Source: Collinsella aerofaciens
GTDB lineage: Bacteria > Actinomycetota > Coriobacteriia > Coriobacteriales > Coriobacteriaceae
Direction: 5' to 3'
Assembly (NCBI RefSeq): GCF_015546965.1
Contig: NZ_JADMUF010000004.1
Coordinates: forward strand, 96,559-160,558
Length of the DNA stretch: 64,000 nucleotides
Shown: one piece after another, positions 9,188 through 15,989 of the stretch
Numbering within the stretch: position 1 is the stretch's first letter
How the letters are laid out: every line of letters starts with the position of its first letter
Translations under genes and position numbers: made by a program
Notes under the pieces: model-generated
Seen by the model: the letters and a program-made list of their open reading frames with translations, nothing else
Database searches by the model: none
Told to the model about the DNA's origin: nothing

Positions 9188-9414
9188 ATTGTAGCAATTG
9201 TTTGAACATCTAAGCAAAAATACCGATAGTTTTGTAGCGAATTCTCAATTCTCTTGACATTTGCTCGGATTTACCTTCGTTTATTCGCTATCTATTTTTT
9301 GTTTCTGCTGGTAATTTAGTTGCCTATTATTTTTTAATGGCATTAGATTTATTTGCACAACATTTTGCTCAAGAGCAAACATCCTGTGAACGGTCGAAAA
9401 TCGACCGTGAGCGG
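9188..9414 (-). promoter_or_regulatory. Upstream region of the pilus operon with a 28-bp direct-repeat motif
   Basis: The gap 9098-9602 has no credible gene; it is very AT-rich between 9180 and 9380. A 28-bp motif at 9387-9414 (TGAACGGTCG, then CCGTGAGCGG at its end) matches motifs at 58833, 63814, 43128 and 51589. About 50 bp further down lies TTGTGC-N17-TTAAAA (9360-9332), a weak promoter match. A second -10-like TACAAT is at 9193-9188. GCGCAAT/ATTGCGC and GCTC/GAGC short inverted repeats also occur. Confidence 0.4.
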
Positions 9415-9555
9415 TAGGTCATTAACCGGGAGGAATAGACTACTAAATTGATGGGAATATCTTTAACCCATCGGTAGTTAGAAGCATAATGTTCAGACAA
9501 CGTTATTTGGGTTTTCGCGCAGATTTTAGGCATCAATTCGCCCAAATCGCCTGAG

Positions 9556-9590
9556 ACCACCGCAAAGGAGCCTGTCCCCTTTGCGGTGAT
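9556..9590 (-). terminator. Terminator-like hairpin, family 1, after the HAD gene
   Basis: ACCACCGCAAAGG and CCTTTGCGGTGAT form a stem around the loop AGCCTGTCC. Compared with the copy at 10515, an A/T pair in the stem has become G/C. It lies just past the stop codon at 9603. Confidence 0.65.
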
Positions 9591-9602
9591 TCTCCCCCGG
9601 CG

Positions 9603-10424
9603 CTACAGCAGATGCTCCTCGATAAAGATCGCGATGCCGTCTTCGTCGTTGCTGGCGGTTACATAGTCCGCAGCGGCGCGGGTGGCATCGCTGCCGTTTG
9701 CCATGGCCACGCCCACGCCGGCGTCAGCCACCATGCAGGTGTCGTTATCGGCATCGCCAAACACGCAGATGTTCTGGAGCTCCATGCCATTGAGCTCCGC
9801 CACGCGCACAAGGCCGCGTGTCTTGGACACGCGCGGATCCATGAACTCGTAGAGCCGCTGCGTGGTTTGCAGAGCCGCCGCCTTAACAGTGTCATCGACA
9901 AACGTCGACGCCCGCTCAATCACCCGCGGCATTACCTCGGGCGCCATGGTAAACATCACCTTGGGCTGCGGCTCGCGCAAAAACTCAGCAAAATCGACCA
10001 CCTGGTAGGGCACGCCGTCGACGCGCGACAGATGCTCGACGCACGCGTTGCTCTCGGGCACGTAGAACACGCCGTCTCGGGGGCAGACGGGCGTTGCCGG
10101 AAGGTCCGCCATGTGTTTGCAGATGCGCGCGATGGTCTCGCCCGGCAGCGGATAGCTTAGCTCGTTGATGTCGTGCGCGCGGTCGATGACCTCGGCACCA
10201 CCGCAGCCCACTAGCACGTCCACCAGGCCTTCGATACCCCAGAGCTCGTACATGGCCTCGGTCGCGCGGGCGTCGCGCCCGGTGCACAGGCCAAAGAGTA
10301 CGCCGCGCTTGCGCAGGGCGCGGATCGCCGCCACAGTGCGCGGGGACACCGTGTGCTGGCTCGTGAGCAGCGTACCGTCGATATCGCAGAGTACGGCTTT
10401 AATGTGGCTGAAGGTGGCGTCCAT
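9603..10424 (-). CDS. HAD-superfamily Cof-type phosphatase
   Basis: Cytosolic hydrolase of 273 residues. The N-terminal DIDGT (Asp14, Asp16) is the nucleophile/acid pair of the HAD fold. A Cof-type (IIB) cap should lie in the middle. Motif III/IV is near the C-terminus (VFGDADNDTCM, then GVGVAMANGSDA). The family dephosphorylates sugar phosphates, FMN or pyridoxal phosphate; the substrate cannot be told here. It is a single gene flanked on both sides by family 1 hairpins. The start is at 10424 with AGAAAGGCCC upstream. Confidence 0.85.
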   Translation of the reverse strand: MDATFSHIKAVLCDIDGTLLTSQHTVSPRTVAAIRALRKRGVLFGLCTGRDARATEAMYELWGIEGLVDVLVGCGGAEVIDRAHDINELSYPLPGETIARICKHMADLPATPVCPRDGVFYVPESNACVEHLSRVDGVPYQVVDFAEFLREPQPKVMFTMAPEVMPRVIERASTFVDDTVKAAALQTTQRLYEFMDPRVSKTRGLVRVAELNGMELQNICVFGDADNDTCMVADAGVGVAMANGSDATRAAADYVTASNDEDGIAIFIEEHLL

Positions 10425-10514
10425 GGGGGCCTTTCTGGGTAGTGTGGCGGTGTTGGATGCGCATTCGCGCGTGCAACATGGTATGTCAAAGTTCGGCCAA
10501 AGCCAGCTAGAGCA

Positions 10515-10555
10515 AAAACCACCACAAAGGTGCCTGTCCCCTTTGTGGTGGTTTT
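10515..10555 (-). terminator. Terminator-like hairpin, family 1, after the MFS gene
   Basis: AAAACCACCACAAAGG and CCTTTGTGGTGGTTTT form a 16-bp stem around TGCCTGTCC. On the minus strand it is followed by TTTTTGCTC, giving a good intrinsic terminator. Confidence 0.75.
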
Positions 10556-10568
10556 GGTGCTAGCGATC

Positions 10569-10590
10569 CACATCGAATGTTATGATGGTT
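10569..10590. repeat. Fragment of a family 2 palindrome
   Basis: ATCGAATGTTATGATGGTTT matches the right half of the element at 1-58 with one change. No left arm is present. It sits directly before the family 1 hairpin. Confidence 0.5.
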
Positions 10591-10592
10591 TC

Positions 10593-11879
10593 TTACCGTT
10601 CTGCAGCACGATCAAAATGTTTGTGTCCAAACAGCAGCAGCGCCGCGGGGACTGCCGTTACGACTATGCCCGCACCAACGAGCGTCTGCTGCACGCCAAA
10701 TGTCGACGCCAGCCACGGGGCAATCGCCAGCGGGGCCACGCCGGCGAACATGTTGCCAAAGCCCATGACCGAGTTGACGCGACCGACCTGCCCGAGCGGC
10801 GCCGTCGTTTGCACGATGGTGTTGTGGAGCGGGTTGACGACGCCCCAGGCCACGCCCAGGGCGATCTGGCCGACAAGGGCCACGACCACGTACGGCGTGC
10901 CCACGTAAAGCAGGCTTCCCAGGCCCACGGACATGAGTGCCACGAGCAGTGTTTTGAGGCTGACGAAGCGCGGCGGCATGCGGAGCGCCACCACGGCGCC
11001 CAACACCGCGCCCACACCGCTGGCCGAAGAAAGCCAGCCCATCCACTCGACTCCGACGTGCAGGACGTCGCGATAGAAGAACGACTCCAGCGGATCGAAG
11101 GCGCCGTAGCCAAAGTTCGAAAGAAAGATGATGCAGAAGAGCAGGGCGAGGACGCTGTTGGTGAAGACCGTCTTGATGCTGGTCGCGAAGGTGGCGCGGG
11201 CGGACGTGCTGGAGTTGGAGCGGTTGGCTTGGCTTGCGCGCTCCCCTTCCTCCGCCGAATCGACGTTCTCCTGTCCGGCGACGCGACCTTCCTGCGACTT
11301 AAATCCCCAGCCGGCAATGAGCGCAAGCAGGGTGAACAGCATCATGAGCACGAACACCGCGCGCGACGATGAAGCCGCCGCAACAAAGCCGCCCAGCGTG
11401 GGGCCGACGATGATGCTCACGTTGGAGAACATGGTGATGGTGGAGTTGATGTCTTTGAGCTCGACGGGGTCGTCGGTGAGGTAGGCAGGATAGGACGTGG
11501 CGATGGGCTGGGCAAATCCCATCACAAAACCTAAGAGCGCCGCGCCGGCAAGGACGATCCCGGTCGCGTCGCCAAAGGCGATGATCGCCGCACCCGTTGC
11601 CAGCGTGCCGACGATGCTCAACAGAAAATGGTGGCGAGGCCCCCAGGCGTCGAGCGCTGCACCGCCCGCAAAGGACCCCAGGATCACGAAGACGTTCATA
11701 AACAGGACGGCCAGCGACGTCGCGACGACCGAAGCGCCGTCCGCATAGGTGAGCGTTCCGATAACGCCGATAAAGTAGCTGGTTTGGAAGCCGGTATAGA
11801 TGAGAAACCGCATTGCCACCAGGCGCTTGGCCTGAGCAGACAACGACGAGTGAGATTTTGAGATTAGAGATAGGGACAT
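10593..11879 (-). CDS. MFS transporter, probable drug or metabolite exporter
   Basis: Integral membrane protein of about 428 residues with roughly twelve hydrophobic segments and a charged central loop (QEGRVAGQENVDSAEEGERA). The motif GGAALDAWGPRHHF between helices 2 and 3 is the MFS loop signature. The start is placed at 11879 (MSLSLISK) because AAGGAGCGCCC precedes it; a longer frame to 11918 lacks a ribosome site. It resembles the MFS_3 / macrolide-efflux type, but the substrate is unknown. It is monocistronic, bounded by hairpins at 10515-10590 and 12007-12144. Confidence 0.8.
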   Translation of the reverse strand: MSLSLISKSHSSLSAQAKRLVAMRFLIYTGFQTSYFIGVIGTLTYADGASVVATSLAVLFMNVFVILGSFAGGAALDAWGPRHHFLLSIVGTLATGAAIIAFGDATGIVLAGAALLGFVMGFAQPIATSYPAYLTDDPVELKDINSTITMFSNVSIIVGPTLGGFVAAASSSRAVFVLMMLFTLLALIAGWGFKSQEGRVAGQENVDSAEEGERASQANRSNSSTSARATFATSIKTVFTNSVLALLFCIIFLSNFGYGAFDPLESFFYRDVLHVGVEWMGWLSSASGVGAVLGAVVALRMPPRFVSLKTLLVALMSVGLGSLLYVGTPYVVVALVGQIALGVAWGVVNPLHNTIVQTTAPLGQVGRVNSVMGFGNMFAGVAPLAIAPWLASTFGVQQTLVGAGIVVTAVPAALLLFGHKHFDRAAER

Positions 11880-12006
11880 GGGCGCTCCTTGTTGCATACG
11901 AATACGGGCCGCGGGCATTGACCGCCGACCATCGACTCAATCTTTTCGCATGCCACGTTAAGGACGCATCGGGCCCCTTCTCTCCGTCTTCGCCCGGATG
12001 AACTAC

Positions 12007-12144
12007 TTGGTAGATTTTAAGGCATGTCCCAAAAATCTACCAAAGCAAAAACCACCACAAAGGTGCCTGGCCCCTTTGTGGTGGAAGTGACGTTTGCCCA
12101 GATAAAACCTGCCAAAATAAACCTGTCCCTTTTTGGCAGGTTTT
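12007..12144 (-). repeat. Array of three family 1 hairpins after moaC-mobB
   Basis: Three hairpins occur in a row. 12103-12144: AAAACCTGCCAAAA with TTTTTGGCAGGTTTT, loop with ACCTGTCCC. 12047-12083: CCACCACAAAGG with CCTTTGTGGTGG, loop TGCCTGGCC. 12007-12043: TTGGTAGATTTT with AAAAATCTACCAA, loop GGCATGTCCC. Stems are unrelated in sequence but each is self-complementary, while the loop core is kept. The first overlaps the moaC-mobB stop codon and has T-rich tails on the minus strand. Confidence 0.7.
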
Positions 12145-13444
12145 AGGCGAGATGATCTTGAATCAAATCACAGATGGCTCGGGCGTCGTTGATGTTGATG
12201 GCTCGGGTCGCAAAACCGGCATCGAAGGCCTGACGCGCCAGGGCCTCGTTGCAGGCAAGGGCCAGCGTGTGGCCATCGACTAGGTCGAGCGAGCTCTTGC
12301 CGCGCAGACGGTCGACACCGGAGCGCGCGACCACGATATTGTCGAAGCCCTCGGTCTTGTAGCCCTCGATGATCACCACGTCGACATCGTTGTAGCGCGA
12401 CAGCAGCTCACGCGCGGGCATCTCGTCCTCCTCGCGCGTGTCGGCGTACTCCGCCCAGCGCGTGGCGCAGATAAGGCCCACGTGCTTGGATCCGGCCTGG
12501 TGATGGCGCCACGTATCCTTAGCGGGCACGTCGATATCAAAGCCGTGGTGCCCATGATGCTTGAGCGAACCCACGCGCAGGCCGCGGCGGGTGAGCTCGG
12601 CGATGACCTTCTCGACGAGCGTGGTCTTGCCCGAGTTTTGGTAGCCGATAAACGCGATCGCGGGGACGGCCGGCGCCGGAGCTGCGGGCGCAACGGCGAC
12701 GGGTGCGCTCGCGGGCGCGGCACCGTCAGCGGCCACGGCCCCAACAGCAGCGGCCTGGCGCTCTGCACGATCCCACACACCCGAGCGGCCGCCCTCCTTG
12801 TGCAGCAGGCGCACGTCGACGATCTCCATGCCGCGATCGACCGCCTTGCACATGTCATAGATGGTCAGGCACGCGGCACTCGCGCCGGTCAGGGCCTCCA
12901 TCTCAATGCCCGTCTTGCCCGTCACGCCGGCCGTAACCAGTACGTGAAAGCCGACCTGTCCGTCCGCGCGCGCCTGCGCCCAGCCCTCGGGCACGTCCTC
13001 GGCCGGCGTCCCCGCCGCAGCGATGGGCGCAATGTCGCACTTGCTCTTGGTAATGAGCAACGGATGGCACATGGGAATGATGTCGCTCGTGCGCTTGATA
13101 GCCATGATGCCCGCCACGCGAGCGCAGGCAAGCACGTCGCCCTTTTTGGCGCGGTCCTGCAGCACCATGGTCTGCGTCTCGGGGTGCATGAGGATGGTGC
13201 CCTCGGCGATGGCGATGCGGTGCGTCTCGGCCTTGTCGGACACGTCGACCATGCGTACCTCGCCCTTGGCGTCCACGTGCGTCAGCTCGTCGCGACGGGC
13301 GTCGCGGGCGGGCTCGGCGACAGCGTTGGCAGACGGCTGCGCGGCTGCGACGGCGGCGCCTTTGTTGGCAGCCGTGACTTTATGGGCAGACATCGCGGCC
13401 CTGCGAGCGGCCTTGGTGGCATCGGCGTACCTGCTCTTGGCCAT
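12143..13444 (-). CDS. moaC-mobB: MoaC-MobB fusion, molybdenum cofactor synthesis
   Basis: A two-domain protein of about 433 residues. Residues ~50-220 are MoaC, cyclic pyranopterin monophosphate synthase, with MCHPL and the signature GIEMEALTGASAACLTIYDM followed by KAVDRGM. After an Ala/Pro linker, residues ~265-433 are MobB, a GTP-binding P-loop protein (GYQNSGKTTLVEKV) involved in the late, nucleotide-attachment stage of Mo cofactor assembly. The start at 13444 has GGAGGATGATC and lies 4 bp past the moaA stop, so the two are one operon. It joins an early and a late step of one pathway in a single chain. The N-terminal 45 residues are Ala/Arg-rich and unassigned. Confidence 0.92.
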   Translation of the reverse strand: MAKSRYADATKAARRAAMSAHKVTAANKGAAVAAAQPSANAVAEPARDARRDELTHVDAKGEVRMVDVSDKAETHRIAIAEGTILMHPETQTMVLQDRAKKGDVLACARVAGIMAIKRTSDIIPMCHPLLITKSKCDIAPIAAAGTPAEDVPEGWAQARADGQVGFHVLVTAGVTGKTGIEMEALTGASAACLTIYDMCKAVDRGMEIVDVRLLHKEGGRSGVWDRAERQAAAVGAVAADGAAPASAPVAVAPAAPAPAVPAIAFIGYQNSGKTTLVEKVIAELTRRGLRVGSLKHHGHHGFDIDVPAKDTWRHHQAGSKHVGLICATRWAEYADTREEDEMPARELLSRYNDVDVVIIEGYKTEGFDNIVVARSGVDRLRGKSSLDLVDGHTLALACNEALARQAFDAGFATRAININDARAICDLIQDHLA

Positions 13445-13448
13445 ATGA

Positions 13449-14504
13449 TCATCCTCCGATTTGGGACATAAATCGTTGCGTGCCCTCAATTATCGCGTGT
13501 TCCTGCGGTTTGTGGGCCACGGCATCGCGCCAAATCGAAAGTACCTGCATATCATCACCACGGTGCAGCGCCTCACGCACCGAATACTCGGCATCGCTGA
13601 ACAGGCAGGGGCGCACACTGCCGTCCGCCGTCAGGCGCAAACGGTTGCAGCTCGCGCAAAAATGGTTGGACATGGCGCTAATGAAACCGACCGTGCCCGC
13701 CGCGCCCGGAAAGCGCCAGTAGCGCGCGGGACCGGCACCGGCGGGGGTGTCGCTCATGTCGAGCGGCTCGAGCTCACCCAGACCCGCCGCCGTCGCCGCG
13801 GCATCGATGCGCGCCCGCAGCTCATCGCTCGGAATGGTGTCGCTCGCGTCCCACAGCTCGGGATTGAGCGCAGGCGTATGCGGATCCACGGCGCAATGCG
13901 AGCTCGTGCGCTCGTCGCCGATGGGCATGTACTCTATAAACCGCAGGTGAATGGGACGGTCGACAGTCAGGCGCGCAAGGGCCGCCACGTCCTGGTTGAG
14001 TCGACGCACGACCACGCAGTTAAGCTTAACTGGCTCAAAGCCCCAGGCCAGCGCCGCATCGATGCCGGCCATGGTTTGCTCGAGCCGACCCAGGCGCGTA
14101 ATCTTGCCAAACATCGCGGGGTCGAGGGTGTCGAGCGAAATGTTAACGCGATCGAGCCCCGCATCTTTGAGCTGTGGTGCCAGTTGGGGCAACAGGGCGC
14201 CGTTGGTGGTAAGCGAGATGTCCTGGATCTGCGGAATCGCGCGAATGTCGCGGATGAGCGGGATGATGCGGCGGCTGACCAGCGGCTCGCCACCCGTCAG
14301 GCGCACGCGGCGGATGCCCTCCCCCGCCACCAGGCGCACAAAGCGGGCAATTTCCTCGGCACTGAGGAGTTCATCGTGCGCACGCGGGGCCACGCCGTCG
14401 GCGGGCATGCAGTAAATGCAACGGAAATTGCATTTGTCAGTTACGGCAATGCGCAGGTAGTTGATATCGCGGCCAAAACCATCATGTTGCACGCGCCCGT
14501 CCAC
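13449..14504 (-). CDS. moaA: GTP 3',8-cyclase (MoaA)
   Basis: Radical SAM enzyme of 351 residues that, with MoaC, converts GTP to cyclic pyranopterin monophosphate. The SAM-cluster motif CNFRCIYC (Cys25, 29, 32) and the second [4Fe-4S] site CASCNRLRLTADGSVRPC near the C-terminus are complete. LTGGEPLV is the radical SAM GGE motif. The chain ends in Gly-Gly, as functional MoaA proteins do. The start is GTG at 14504 behind GGGGAGGGCTGC. First gene of the moaA-moaC-mobB operon. Confidence 0.95.
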   Translation of the reverse strand: MDGRVQHDGFGRDINYLRIAVTDKCNFRCIYCMPADGVAPRAHDELLSAEEIARFVRLVAGEGIRRVRLTGGEPLVSRRIIPLIRDIRAIPQIQDISLTTNGALLPQLAPQLKDAGLDRVNISLDTLDPAMFGKITRLGRLEQTMAGIDAALAWGFEPVKLNCVVVRRLNQDVAALARLTVDRPIHLRFIEYMPIGDERTSSHCAVDPHTPALNPELWDASDTIPSDELRARIDAAATAAGLGELEPLDMSDTPAGAGPARYWRFPGAAGTVGFISAMSNHFCASCNRLRLTADGSVRPCLFSDAEYSVREALHRGDDMQVLSIWRDAVAHKPQEHAIIEGTQRFMSQIGG

Positions 14505-14635
14505 GCAGCCCTCCCCTCGCGCAGCAATTTATTCTTCGGGAAACATAATACCCCACAAGAGAATCGTGCCGACACGCGTACGACAGGACAGGCCATTCGA
14601 GCAAGAAGGGCTTCCCGAGCCCATCTTCAGCATTC

Positions 14636-14700
14636 AAACCGTCCCAACATTCGATGTTTTTCCCGATATTGGCAAAAAACGTCAAATGTTGGGACGGTTT
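14636..14700. repeat. Long intergenic palindrome, family 2
   Basis: AAACCGTCCCAACATT (14636-14651) pairs with AATGTTGGGACGGTTT (14685-14700). The inner part (CGATGTTTTT...AAAAAACG) continues the pairing imperfectly. It lies between the leftward gene ending at 14738 and moaA. No U-tract, so it is not a classical terminator. Confidence 0.7.
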
Positions 14701-14737
14701 AGGTGTTCGCAGAGCTCGAAAGACGAGCTAGACGCCC

Positions 14738-15775
14738 CTAGAGGCCGCCATTCCAGTGCCGAATCACGAATTCCCGCAGGTCATTCTGCCGTTTCTGAAA
14801 CACCTCGCTTCGGTCGCATTTGAGACCCATAGCGAGCGCGATGGCATTCATCGTCCGGTGCAATTGCAGCTGATGGGCAAACTGAGTCCCGGTGAGGACG
14901 ATCATCCTAAAGCCCAGCGCGCTCAGCACGGTCATACGCTCCGCATCCGACGCGCTGCGCTGTTTATCAAGATGGTCCGAGCCGTTGTATTCAATCCCCG
15001 TACCACTCGCAGGCGCATATACGTCAATCTCGAAATACCCGGACTTAGCGAGATACTTGAACTCGTTGGGAACATCGACCCGATGGTTGAGCTCGATCTT
15101 GGCGTATCCCAGCCCTCCCTGGGAACGTTTTGCTACGACCATGATTGCGGTGGCCGTCTCCATAGGCGAACGGGCAGCGTCCTTTACACGCTTGAGCAAC
15201 GAGGCCGCGCGTTTCACGCCTCGACGCGAAGGATTCTGCTCGCAAAAAGTACGCAGGTCGGCGACGGCATATCGCTGCGAGGCCTCGACATAATCATCGC
15301 TCGACAGATGGTTAAGGTGATACCGAGCACACACTTCAAATCCGTACTCAAGCTGCTCGAGCTCGCTCATCCACGAGCCCGCCTGGACAAAGCACATGGC
15401 CTCATCAACCACCAGAAGACCCTCTGCCACCTCGATAAGATGATCCGAAGGTATGGGCGCCCCAAACACATGGCGTCGGAGACCCGCCGGCCGAGAGCGT
15501 TCAAAATCGAAGCTAACCAGCGTATCAATACGGTCGAGTTCCTCTTGAGGAATACCAAGTGAGACCAGATAGTCGGCGACAATCTCGACCGCTGCAGATA
15601 TCCTCAATCCCTTGGCATCGAGCCCCAATTTGGGGAGGCTCGCAGTCGGCTCCACCTCGCCAGCAAATGAGTCTTCGTCGTATAGGCTGCTTGCTCGCGA
15701 GAGCGGCTCGAACAGGCGCGCCACGTTGTGGTACAGCCAGGCAGTCTTATGGGACAGGACGATCGGCAGGTCCAT
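14738..15775 (-). CDS. Uncharacterised protein with a nuclease-like C-terminal domain
   Basis: A 345-residue soluble protein that I cannot name. The C-terminal ~120 residues contain YFEIDVYAP, then GIEYNGSDHL and later GFRMIVLTGTQF. An acidic residue in a beta strand, an E-x-[YD]-G-x-x-H strand and a closing hydrophobic strand is the pattern of VSR/DUF559-like PD-(D/E)XK domains and of AbiEi-type antitoxin C-termini. The N-terminal half has no recognised domain. GGAGGGCTC precedes the ATG at 15775. It is flanked on both sides by family 2 palindromes. A role in DNA handling or a toxin-antitoxin or phage-defence setting is possible but unproven. Confidence 0.55.
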   Translation of the reverse strand: MDLPIVLSHKTAWLYHNVARLFEPLSRASSLYDEDSFAGEVEPTASLPKLGLDAKGLRISAAVEIVADYLVSLGIPQEELDRIDTLVSFDFERSRPAGLRRHVFGAPIPSDHLIEVAEGLLVVDEAMCFVQAGSWMSELEQLEYGFEVCARYHLNHLSSDDYVEASQRYAVADLRTFCEQNPSRRGVKRAASLLKRVKDAARSPMETATAIMVVAKRSQGGLGYAKIELNHRVDVPNEFKYLAKSGYFEIDVYAPASGTGIEYNGSDHLDKQRSASDAERMTVLSALGFRMIVLTGTQFAHQLQLHRTMNAIALAMGLKCDRSEVFQKRQNDLREFVIRHWNGGL

Positions 15776-15875
15776 GAGCCCTCCAATGGAGTCAGATAAC
15801 CAACCTTATTCCCCTGCTCACGGATTCGCACACTTCCACGTACAAGAAAGCATTCCACCCGTACGAGCGACAGAA

Positions 15876-15940
15876 AAACCGTCCCAAAAATCGATGCTTT
15901 TCTTCAATATCGAGAAAAACATCGATTATTGGGACGGTTT
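15876..15940. repeat. Long intergenic palindrome, family 2
   Basis: AAACCGTCCCAA and TTGGGACGGTTT are the outer arms. The inner arms ATCGATGCTTTTCTT and GAGAAAAACATCGAT also pair. It closely resembles 14636-14700, with compensating differences in the middle. Located just past the ABC exporter operon's last stop codon (15990). Confidence 0.7.
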
Positions 15941-15989
15941 GGGGCGAGGTGAGAGGTCGGAGGGCCAGAGCAAGCCGCACTCCAACGGG

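Noticed and set aside
9369-9560. A 63-codon minus-strand ORF upstream of the pilus operon
   Set aside because: No ribosome site, it crosses the family 1 hairpin and the 28-bp motif, and it has no recognisable composition.
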